Below, piece after piece: positions 49,203 through 60,812 of a stretch of 64,000 bases of DNA. Location: the NCBI RefSeq assembly GCF_002078875.1, contig NC_034421.1, forward strand, positions 15,147,218 to 15,211,217. Direction: 5' to 3'. Numbering within the stretch: position 1 is the stretch's first letter; each line of letters begins with the position of its first letter. The translations under genes and the position numbers were made by a program. The notes under the pieces were generated by a model, which was not told where the DNA came from, did no database searches, and saw only the letters and a list, made by a program, of their open reading frames with translations. The stretch comes from Numida meleagris (Eukaryota > Chordata > Aves > Galliformes > Numididae).

Positions 49203-52200
49203 AGTATTTAGCATATTATATAGTATTTAGTGGAAGTATTCTTTCCACACAGAATTTCACCTCTGTAGTGCAACTAAAAACACAACAGACAGCTGCTGTA
49301 CTCCAGCACCAGTTTTCAGTCCACTTTGGAGAAGATAACTTGCCATATTTCAGTGCACTGACAGAGCAGAAATACAGTACAAGGTTATATAATCAATACA
49401 GACGGGGAAGACGTTCACTAAGTCACTTGACATCAGATACTTCTCAGGCCCCTTAAAATATCCCACTGTACTAATACAGTTCTTTATTATCTCCTATGAA
49501 GATAGGAAAGTTCTTGCAATGTGAATATGAATTTAAAAAAAAACACAAAATAAAACATTAATTTATTGTTACTAGTGACTTCTTTCCACAAAAATAAATA
49601 AAAAAATTATATCTTCTACGAAATCCATTACATACTATTTAAAAAAATACAATATAATCCCAAACAGAGGACAGTTTGTTTAGGCTTGCAAGAGACATTT
49701 TCTCATTTACAGTGCCATGTATGCTTTTATAGAATCCCTAATTCTCTATTTCATTATTTGCACAGGAAAGGGTTAAGGGAATGTTTATGGGACATATAAA
49801 AGGCAACAGTAGAAAAAAGACAGGAAGACACAGGAATGACTACCCCTATTTCTAAATATAAAACCACTGGGAAAAAAAATGAAGTGTCCACTTGTAAGTG
49901 CAGCCATTTAGAACCTGTATTTTGGCTCGTGACATTACCACAGTGCTCTCTGTATACTGAAAATGAAGATAATGACTCTAAGCAGTTAAAAGGTAGGAGG
50001 CAAGCATAGTAGATTCTGTATACTCTCCCTAGATAAACAAAATAGCAAATGTGGTGAAAAACACAGCAAAATACAGGGCTCTGAGATAAAGTAAGGCATA
50101 GTCAGACAAAGTCAAATACTCCAGGGTCCCATACGAAATCCAAGTGGGAACATGAGCTCCCAGAACAAAGAGATTTTTAAGAAATGGAAAGAAAAAGGAA
50201 CTTAAGTATGTCATCTTCACTAAAATAGGTAGTAGGAACTGAACAGAATCCTATCCTTACGTTCTAAATATTCTTTAGAAACTCTAATTTAGCATATTTA
50301 AGATAGTTTCACAGAATGTAGTCTATTTGTAATCAGAGTGAAATTCTAGATTAAAAAGCCATGACTCAGCAGGCAAATCTCCAAGTGAGTAATCAGTGGG
50401 TCAAGTCTTGTCCAAACAACTGATGTCCCTCCTGTAGATCAGCAGTCCAACTCTGAACTGAGAGGAAGCGTAATATTTCACTTTAAAAACCCAAATCACA
50501 TGGACAGAATCTACACTTGCTGCAAAGAACAGCGAATATTCAGGTAGCCTTCTAGATCTGAGCCTTCATCGGTAGCCGCATTTTACTGGAAAGGAACAAA
50601 CGATGTCAGCAGAAGTACAAGTACACTCTGCAAGATATAACGATAAACCTGCTTCCATTCTGAATTAACTTTTGCTTGAGCAATATGTGTACATAAAAAG
50701 CTATAGTTTAAGCTTCATAATACTTCAAGATTTACATAGTCAAATACACTGTGTTCTGCAGTAGAGGGGTGAAATACATCTTCCTGAAATGAAGAAGTGC
50801 CTGGAAAATTGATACCTACCAGCCAAGGGTTTTCATCAGATATTGGAATACCACCTTGGCCCGTGACAGGTAAACCGAATGTCAATAAAAGAGTACGTGA
50901 GAACTAAAGATAAAGATGTTTCATGAAATAGCTGCCAAAAGCCTTATTCCAGCTGCTCTTGCTTGCCTCAAGGAGCCCTCTCAAGATGACATTTTCCTTC
51001 TTGACCTCCTCAGAGTACCGAGCCAGACTGCTTTTATATCTCAAATGTGTGTCTCATATATATGCAACAAATGAGATTATCATTACTCCTTTGAAGTACA
51101 CTGGTTACCCAGTATTCCATTATTTGGTCCTGGAACTAAAAGACTTTTTCTAACAGGAACGGGAAACGGAAGGTTTGAACTAGAGTTTCTTTAGAGCAAC
51201 CCTTTTTATCTGTAAACCAACCACAAGATCTCAGCAAATCCCTCTTTGCTCAAGAACCCTGCATCTCCCTGGAGGGCAAGCTCTGCACCCAGAAGGCTCC
51301 TTCCCTTTCCTGCTAGGTTGCACTTAAAACAGCTAATATCACTTCCTGTGGTTTTCTACTGCTAAGGTCCTAATCTAACATTCTGCCATCTTATCAGTTT
51401 TTTCCTGACTTTTAACCAAAAAACTGTTATAAAAGCAACTAGACTGTTCTTTGTGTTTCAGTGTGTGACCCAGTGCTTTTGGATCTAACACTGCTTTGTA
51501 GTACAGAATTTAAGTCTTGATTGAACTTGAAACAACTACTCATAAATGTCTTTGTATGAAAGATCATAGCAAAAGCTTTGTGGAGAGCAGTCATTAATTA
51601 TTATTACCAAAACAAGTATTTTTCTGAAACCTGCACTAGATAAGGATGAATGTACTGTTTCAAATTATCTTTTTATTATCAGAATACTTTTTTCCTTCAC
51701 ATAGAATCCTTATTGACTGACAACTTGTTTTTGCTGATTCCTGTGTGTTTTTGATACTGGCACACGCAGACAGCCAGATGTACAGAAATAAATGAAATAT
51801 ATGAGAAGATGCAATGCTCAGCCAGTTATGCAGTTAATAAAGTCTATTGTCTAGATCAACGTGGCTAACGAAGCATCTCAAACATGGCGAGTTTGTACAA
51901 GACGTGTCAGAGAAAATAACCAGCTCTGTTTTCTCATACTTTATATGAGACCATTTACAAATAATAATAAAAACTTACAAAGTTCATATTGGGGTTATTT
52001 ATATTAAAGTAAATTATCTGAATTCTCCTCTAATTTTTCGGAATCTATCATTACTGCAATGAATTCCCATTTAAACTTAGCGTTCTCTTAACTTACAAGC
52101 TCAAAGATAACATATAACCCCATAAAGTAACTTGCTACTAATTATTTTGATTCTGTATTCTCACATTAAGTTTTAGTTTTTAAAAGCCCAAGTTCTTTCA

Positions 52201-52754
52201 TCCCTAATAAGCTAAAGTATGTAACTGCTAATTTTATAGTCTGAATTATTTACATAGAATCACATCAAAGTAAACACTTGATTTTCAATGTCTCTTTTTA
52301 ATGCTATAGTTTCTCTCTCATTTCTAGGAGTCAGTTTCAAATGACAAATACTATGCTGAACATTTTCAAGTTAACAAAATGAGAAGTGTGCCCTTCAGAA
52401 CCTCTGGTAGAAGCACAAGGTATCTGAGCAACCTTGCACTGCTCAGCTAACTATTACTGGATGTTTGCCTTTGCAATACTCCACTGTGAGGATGCCTGCA
52501 GTGATACTGTCAGTGCTAATTAATGTTAGAGTCAATGCCATCTCTGTTTAGAAAAACAAAAATCAAGGAAAACAAACAAACACAAAGTGTCGTAAAAATC
52601 CATCAGTCAAGAAGATCATTTCAGGATATTTCACCATTTTTGTCTGCATGGCACTTTATAGTAGGAACTCTTACGTATTCGTGCTTGTTAAAATAGGACA
52701 GAAAAAATTAACAGAATGTTTTATTCTGATTGTGATTTAGAGAACACCAGATGT

Positions 52755-52784
52755 ATAGACAGCTACCTCACTGTCCATCACAAT
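52755..52784 (+). repeat. Inverted repeat, left arm (30 bp)
   Basis: Thirty bases starting ATAGACAGCTACC and ending CCATCACAAT are the exact reverse complement of 59911-59940. The neighbouring 30-40 bases show weaker resemblance, which suggests both are pieces of one old interspersed repeat in opposite orientation. Confidence 0.95.
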
Positions 52785-53545
52785 GAGACTATCACTATAG
52801 CAGAAGCTATTTACAACCTTAAATTATGATAAAGGCAGTCAAAGACACTTTTGACACATGGATTTCAAGTCCATTTCTTCTAACATCATGAAGATTTTAG
52901 AGCCTTAGAAAGAAAGACTTGCCAGAACCTCTTCAGGATTTTCAGAATAATTTATATCTTACCCTCGGCTTAGCAGTACTGTTACACTCCAAAATAACAG
53001 TAATAGCCAATTTTCTTCATACCTACTTTATTCGCCTTGCATTTCCCCCTTACACTGGAGACTGCGTTAATGCTGTTTTACTGGTATGGTTTGCAACATC
53101 TGAACAGCCTCCATTCCTCTCCAGTCTGGTTTGTTGTCTCAGTGTTACCAACTTTGTTTCTATATGCTTCTGTTTCTGAACAGACCTCACCAATCCTCTT
53201 TGTGTGTCTCTACACTCACTCACACGTAACTCTAAATGACACAAAATAACATTTTAGCAACTAGCCAAAGATCAACTGAAAAAAATGAAAATTGTTCAGT
53301 TTTTTGAAATTTGAATTACTGAAGATTTCATAAGAAAAACAGCGAGATTACATCAGCGTAAATGCCTGTGAAAAGACTGTAGTCACTAGGCGTAAAGCAG
53401 AGCAACATCCAAAGCCAATGAACCATGAGGGTCTCAACAGCTATTTATAGTATCCTCTACTTAAAATTTATGTAAGGATTTTCCCTAGGGCCTTCACAGT
53501 CCTACAGATTCAACATCAAGCAAAGTAATTATAGATTATTCTTAC

Positions 53546-53630
53546 CCGATAACCTCTCCAGAATGACTGAATTATTATGCTTGCTTCTTCTTCTGATAGG
53601 AAGAAAGACAGAGGCAGTGGTTGCCTAGGA
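53546..53630 (-). CDS. IQCK: IQCK exon, start of IQ motif
   Basis: An 85-base exon between acceptor ttttatttag and donor CGG then gtaagaat. It encodes (H)PRQPLPLSFFLSEEEASIII and then QSFWRGYR. Joined to the exon at 47823-47934 it gives IQSFWRGYRVR, a textbook IQxxxRGxxxR motif expected to bind calmodulin or a related EF-hand protein. Human IQCK has the same segment with a less canonical motif as I recall it, so the bird version is arguably the better calmodulin site. The phase matches on both sides. Intronic inverted repeats flank this exon. Confidence 0.94.
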
Positions 53631-55677
53631 CTAAATAAAAGAATAATAATAATAAAATATTTTGTAAGACTGGCCTTCAAAAGTAAATTACTTTATTCTT
53701 TAGCAATATGTTTTATAAAAAAGGTTGTTCAAGAGCTTGAAAGATACAATTTCTTATTGCTCTAAGACAAAAGGTGCAATTATTTTTCCTTTAAAATATA
53801 CCCTGTGTATGCTACAATCACTTCTTCCTTAAAACAATAATATACTACTGGCATATGAAGCACAGTAACCTTTCTAACTCCTCATATGTGGATTCTGAAT
53901 TGCTACCAATACAGTAGTGTTTGGGGTTGTGGTGGGAGGGGAGCAAGGGATGGTGGAGACAGGTCATTTGTAAAGCAGAGGAGGCTTTAGTGTGGATGTA
54001 ACAACAAACAATTTTATGACAAATGTTTATAACCTAATTACTAGAATTGTACAACTTAAATATATTTTAGTACCTTCAGCTATGCTATGATTTCACTTAT
54101 GTGGAATGTACTAAAAATGAAAAAAAAAGATGATTATTGTATGGGCATAAACATGCATCCATACTCAGAAATGTCTGAACAAGCTCTTAAAATGCTGAAA
54201 TTTTACTTTTGATAATGTACACATGTAGCTTGGAGATAAAAGAAAGGACAGATACATAAAGATAGCAATTAATTTTCAGCCACAATACATGGTAATCTGA
54301 GAGCATTTCTGATAACTAAGAAATACCCTAAACAATAATTATGTTTCAGATATCACTAATAAAAACTCAAATCATGATATCAAGTCTTGCTTTGCAAAAG
54401 CCATTTTCTATGAATGTTGACTTATTTATCACACACATTGATCAGAAAATACCAATCTGGGAGAAGGAGACAACATGAACTTATATGGCTTTCTTTTGTA
54501 ATAAATGTAATACAGTCTTTACTGCCCTATTGTTTATCAGCTTCAATGTTGCAATTCATGAAAATACCACTTGTAAAAAAGTGGATTTGGCACCGTGTTA
54601 GAATGGCACTAAGAGCTGTTCTCCCTGCATGGGACACAGCACAGCTTTGACTCAGAAGACCACAACGTTAGGAGTTTGGACGCAGCAACCATTTGGATTT
54701 AAGTATTAAACATGTTTTTGTCTGTATTAGTATTAAACTCTGTCAGCTTTAATGAAACTAGAGGCATGTGTTACCTATGCAGGAATATTATTTACACTGG
54801 GAAGATGCATATACTACAAAGACCATAAGTAAACAAGCTATCCAGTCCTACACTTATTGGCTAGAACACCACCTCTGCCATTTCTTTTGGAAATGTATTT
54901 CTAAATACATTACCAGTTCAGGCTAGAAGGCCTGACAGCTTACATTTTCCTTTATTAGTCTCTGCCCTGGTAAGCTTTCTGTGCTCTCCAAGGCCTTTCT
55001 CTTAGGGTTTATCTTCACAGAACGAGTATTTCCACACAGAGCACAACCTTGTGCTGCAGTGACTGCACCATTTGGGCCGGCACACTCAGCTGCACTGCTC
55101 TCATAATCTTGTCACTTGGCTTTCAGCTTACATTTATTTCCATGGGAAAGAAAAGCCTCAGACTTGTTTGGAAGAGTGGAAATAAGGCAACAATGAAGAG
55201 AGTTTCTCTCCACTAAGCAAAACAGTGTTAGCTCTATGAACATTAATTAGCATTTCTGCTGCTCAAGGGAAATTGCAAGTGCGGGAGAAGCAAAGCTTCC
55301 CGAGCTAACTGCTTCTCATACTCAGACTTAAAAACACAAAGTTGGACTCTGCTGCTTTGGCTGATAGGCTTTCATTCACTGTTCTATTTTTGATCTTTTT
55401 GGAAGCCAAATCTTCCAGTATAAAACTCACAGAAAGACCTACATTACAGAGACCTATTTCACAGCAGTTATATCAAAGACACTGAAGTTTCCTAAGAACG
55501 AGTACATCTCTAAGGAACAGACTGAGATTCCCCCTTGCAGGCCAACTATAGCATTCCATTACTTTCATTTTTAAATTATAAAAATGTCTCGTTTATAATC
55601 CAACACTAAATTTAAGAAACTAATATGAATTCAAGCAAGAAGTATGGGACTTCATTTCCAGTGTGACAGTCAGTGGC

Positions 55678-55713
55678 AAATATCAATCACTTCAGAAATA
55701 TCAATCACTTCAG
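55678..55713. repeat. Tandem duplication, 2 x 18 bp
   Basis: AAATATCAATCACTTCAG occurs twice in direct, perfect tandem. It is a recent small duplication in the IQCK intron. Confidence 0.97.
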
Positions 55714-56961
55714 CAGGGCAGCTTTAGAGAACAAAAGTCATGCCAGGTCCATTTTTGACAAAGGGAATATACACAGTTGGCTTTGGGTCAAATAAAAATA
55801 GAGTCTGTGCATAGGTTATTACCCATCAGCACCAAGCTAGGAAAAGACAGAATATGTCACCTGTGGCAGAAGACAGCTGTATGACTCCAGGAAGATTAAA
55901 ACTGACAGCAAAATGAACAGTAGCTATCTTCTGCTTATTCAGTCTTTGATTATGATTTAAATATCTATTTTGATATATGTATGTGATTTATTGCACAAAG
56001 TTGTATCTGTAGAAGAGCATCAGTAAAATGATTTTCCGAAGTACTATATTTTACCAAACATAAATAAAGCAGACACTGACCAGAGGACAGTCAGATTTCA
56101 GGAAACACATTTCTTGCTTTCTGCACAATCAAGCCTTACAGATCCTGATCATGTGAGATACTTCTTAATTACACCACATCACACAGGTGGAATTTAGCAC
56201 CCAGAAGGTAGAAAACAGACTTAATTAAACAGATACATGAGGTACTGGGAGAGGTTCTCACTGATGATGTGTGTCTTTTTTCCTCTTGGAGAGAAGCTGG
56301 GCTTCCCAGCAAGCTCTCAGAAAGGGGAGGGAAGAACCTCCGTTACCTTGTCAGCAAAACAGCCAAGCTGACATGGAGGTTCATGGTCCCACTGAAGGGC
56401 TCTGCATACAGTCGGTACTGAAACCAGAAACCTGAGCTGTCCTTAAGTTCCCATCTGTCCTACAGATAGATCTGATTTCTTCCTTGAAAAATAAAGGTAA
56501 GAAAAAAAATTAATGGAGGGGAATTTTCACTATGCATAATTCAGGATTTGGTAATTGCACCCATGCAGGAGGGAGTGCAGGTAAGTGCAATACCCAGGGG
56601 TTTCTCTCTCTTTAGAAAGCTGTTCTCTTGTAATAATGAGGTAACCTGCCAAAGAGGCACCAGCCCCCCCTCTGAAGGCCTGCAAGTTTCAAGATGACAG
56701 CCACTGCCACGCCAAACAGCCTGAGCCACTCCACCTTCCATCCGACTGTGATGGTTATTGTTCTTGAGTATTGGTATCATGTGTGAACACAGGCAATGAC
56801 AGAGTCACTGCAGAATTCCTAATCTAAAAGACAAAATAACAGAAAAAAGAATTGGAAGAAACATATGACAGCAAAAAAAAAAAATTAAAAAAAAAAGAAC
56901 ACGGTGATCTCCTTAACTTCTAAAAAAGGATTCTCATCAAGCCTTAAGTCTGGGAAGTACT

Positions 56962-56962
<1 letters not shown>

Positions 56963-56992
<30 letters not shown>
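56963..56992. repeat. Poly-A tract (30)
   Basis: An uninterrupted A run, preceded at 56873-56896 by another A-rich tract. It could be the tail of a retroposed RNA, but the upstream sequence was not recognised. Confidence 0.9.
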
Positions 56993-56995
<3 letters not shown>

Positions 56996-57787
56996 ATAGT
57001 GGCCTGAACAATCAAAACTATCAAAACGGTTTTCTTTTATATTTCCAGCACTTCTTATTCCAACCCAGCAAATCTAGAAATATTACAGCAGCACCTGCCT
57101 TCATGGAGTGCTTCCTTCATGTCTGTGGCAGATGCAACAGCGCAACAATGAAAAAGAATTGTTTAATCTCAAAAAAAAAAAAAATCCAGAATCTTTTCTT
57201 ACACATACCATTAAGATATTAAGATTATTTACACCGAAACAGAGCAAAACAAAAACAATACGAAGAAGAAAACTGCTAATAAAAAAGGGAGACCAAAGTA
57301 CCAATTTATCTGACTTGGTATTTAAAACTAATTAGATACATTAATCACATGTTACACTATCACTGCATGAGCCTCACAAGTTTGCAGGGGAAGATTCCCA
57401 CAGACACTTGACAAAAGTACTCCTGGAACTCTTCCACAGGGCAGACTGAATATGAATGGAGATCTCCCTGTGAAGCATTATCAGTAACAATGCATGGTGG
57501 TAAAACATGAACCACTGGTTTTCTTCTGCAGTAATCTAAATACACTGTAATAAGAGAAAAGCATTTGAACAAAAAATTCCTTACCATATATAAGAAAGCG
57601 TTTTTGTACATTATATGGAGGGTACATTTTTGAATTGTGAATGCGGGCACAGGCAAATTTGATCTCCTGAAGAAAGGATATGCAAATGAGCAGACATTTT
57701 TAAGAGTGACTCCTGCTGACTGTCTGACCTCCTGTCACCTTCTCTAATTACCTGTTCTTTGATACTATCAATAGCTAAATTTAGAAT

Positions 57788-57804
57788 AAATATATATATA
57801 TATA
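57788..57804. repeat. (TA)n microsatellite
   Basis: About eight TA units within the IQCK intron. Confidence 0.85.
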
Positions 57805-59910
57805 GACCCCTACTGCCCACCTCCATTCTCTGAATCTTACACAGCTTCACTGGATCACACCTTTGTATTTTGAATAACCTCAAGTGTAGGCAATAGATCA
57901 TAAACAAGCCAAACATTTCACTTTTAAATCATCCACTTCATTTCTGCCTCTCATGATTTTAACAAACAACAACAAGAAGTAAAGTTAGTATTGATTCATT
58001 CTGTATTGGTTTTGATGACATACAATGATGAACAGATCTAATGTAAAATACATGAATGCCAGCTAGGTATGGAACCTTCTCTCCATCTCCATATCCAGAG
58101 TGCTGGGAAACCCAAGGGTTTAGAGCTGCAACTTATTTCACTTCCAAGGCATTTAGGAAAAAATACCTTCTACATACAATTTCATTTGGGCTATTGTTTC
58201 CTTCTATGCAAAGGCCTTAGAATGGGGGCAATTTTGTGCATCTATTATCATCTATAATTGTAGTAGAAAAATATTACGGAATAATAAAACTATAAAAATG
58301 CACTCAATTCTTATCAAAGCGGTCATAATGATAAAATGCACACAACTGATAACACTTTTCTTTTATATACGTATTCATCTATTTATAATGAAAGAAAGAT
58401 GTGGTAAAAAGAAAAGATGGTGTGAAACTAACAGAGGTTAGTAGGCAAGCAGGGATGCAGTCATCTAACAGAGAATGAGGCAGAATACTGGAATGGTAAC
58501 AAGAGTAGCAGAAGAGTAAGGAGAAGCACAGCAAGAAGCCAAGGTAAGAAGAATCTTTGCCGTAGGTTCTGTCTGAAAACTAGACTGGCTCTATTCTTCC
58601 TTAATATGCAGACCTTATCAGTTATAACGGCAAAACTCAGTTCTCCTTCTGCACACGCACGCACAATTTGTTGTCTCAGTTGTCTTGTGAAGGAAACCAC
58701 AGACCTATTCCAAACCCACCGATACGAATGGGAAAATTTCCATTTATGTTTGCATACTTTAAATCAGATTTAATATCCTGTGAATATGAAAAAGAAACAG
58801 CAGCAAAAACAGTCTCCAATTAGTGCTCAGTAGGACGATTAGGATGGTGTCACAAACCACCAAGACGTTCTCAATTTTTCATTGCCACTTGGACGATCTT
58901 CACAGGGAACTTATGACACTGCATCAGGATTTGTAGCCGTAAAACCTCAGTCTCATAAAACACCATTACACAACATAAATATTTTATACATAAAATTTGT
59001 GGCAGACATTCTGACAGTGCAATTTTCTAATACACAATTATTTTTAAAGTCAAAATTTTATCCTTCATTAACTTGAATTCTGCCACATTACTGGAATGTC
59101 AATTCTTCACTTGGATCCACACAGAATAAAATCCATACAGACGTATTTGTTGGACTTCCCTGTTATAATTAAAGGTGCTGCTCATCACACCAAAAAGTGT
59201 AAAGTTCAAATTATTAAGGAAAATTAAAGAGAAAACTTAATGTAAATTAAAGATACACTAAATATGGCTAATCTAGAGACAGACAAGTGAAATAAAACAG
59301 TGTGCAGAAAGCAAAGCCTGTAGAAAACGGCACATTAAGGAAAGAAAGAAATCAGTCACCCATGCAAAATTACCCCTATTGGCCATCTGAGAACTGACAA
59401 TGAAGTCAACTGTAAAGGCAGCTGAGACCAGCAGGCTTTTCTAATTAGAGTACTGGGGGTGGGTAAGGGGAAAAAAAAATGCAAAATCAATGTGTATATA
59501 TGTACATACAGATATCTGGCAGAAAGCCACCACTTCAGATTTAGTAATCATTTGTAGATATATATGCAATCTGTCCACTTCATTAAAGCAATGATAAATG
59601 ATTTGCTCTATAGCTGCATATTTGTTTTCATACACACAGACATTGAATCAGGAAATGTGTCCTTCAGAACTGAATATCCAGTAAATACCTCTCCATACAG
59701 AAAATTAGGAAATGCAGATAAAACAACCGTTGTGAACAAATGTTTATAAAAGACATCTTCAGTTTCTGAAATCCCTGCAATGTATGCATGCAAAGACTAA
59801 TGTTCAACAGCCAGAAAAATATGCATAGTTATTCCTAACCTAGAACTATAGACCATTATCTTTCACTGAGTGTAAGGGTTGAAGATAAACTAGAAAAATA
59901 TAGTCATCTT

Positions 59911-59940
59911 ATTGTGATGGACAGTGAGGTAGCTGTCTAT
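59911..59940 (-). repeat. Inverted repeat, right arm (30 bp)
   Basis: The exact reverse complement of 52755-52784 over all 30 bases. It lies on the other side of the IQCK exon at 53546-53630. Confidence 0.95.
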
Positions 59941-60550
59941 TGTCATTCATTTACCATCAGACTTTTATAAGACTAATATTTTTTGATGCAACTGAATGGG
60001 GTTTTTTATTGTTTTCTACCTATTTCTTTCATTAATAGGCTCAAGAAGGTTGGGTAATGATATTTCCATAATGCTCAGAATAAAGACGCAGCCTATCTAT
60101 GCTAGAAAAGCAAACCTTATGTGGGATTAGGGCATAAAAACAGATCAAGCTCTTAACTTCTCCATGATTCAGTGTATACAGTTTGGTTACTTGTGATTGA
60201 ACATCTGGAAAATACTGACAGAAGACCATAGTGTTGCTTATTAGCACATTAAACAAAGGACTGCAAAAAATCCTATGCTTTAATTACATTTATTTTATTT
60301 GACTATACCAGTGGTGTTGAAAGTAGGATAGGGATATATTCCAGTAAGTTTCCAAAAACTTTTGTTGGTTGCTTGCTAAAACTTCAGTTTTCTGTCCTCT
60401 AAAAGGTACAGCTATCCTTCAAGGCAGCATAAATGTTTTGTGCTCTCCTGGGAGTGAAATGTAGATTACCAGCCAGTGTGGAGGCTGCTCCTTCTACTGC
60501 TTATGAAATCTGCCTCAGTAATCAAGGAGTCCCAAGGGACAGAACGTGTA

Positions 60551-60812
60551 GGTTGCTCCAAAAGTAATGCCTCCTCTTTATTCCGCAGAAACGACAACAG
60601 ATACAAAGAGCACAATAACACCATTTTATAGGGAAAATTCTCAGCTACAATACATTATTTTTCAATATAGACATCACCACTAGCTGTTCAATTTCAGCAG
60701 TGATGAACAAGAACCTTCCTTGGCCGCTTCCTACTGCCATGGCACCAACAACCACGTCTGACATCATGGGCCAACATAATGAAATAGGTGGCAGTACTTT
60801 TGGAGCAGCCCC
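60551..60812 (-). mobile_element. Mariner1_GG-type short deletion copy 4
   Basis: About 262 bases bounded by terminal inverted repeats GGTTGCTCCAAAAGTAATGC and ACTTTTGGAGCAGCC, with TA directly left of the element. Both subterminal regions match the larger copies, but the internal deletion is bigger and removes the whole transposase remnant. Orientation is opposite to copies 1 and 3. It is nonautonomous. Confidence 0.82.

Larger units (their letters stand above)
47935..53545 (-). other. IQCK: IQCK intron
   Basis: A 5.6-kb phase-0 intron, AT-rich. It contains a TA microsatellite (49185-49202) and one arm of a 30-bp inverted repeat (52755-52784). No other exon was seen. Confidence 0.85.

Noticed and set aside
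56540..56992. Processed pseudogene ending in the 30-base poly-A run
   Set aside because: The upstream sequence shows no recognisable coding or structural RNA, and no target-site duplication was found.
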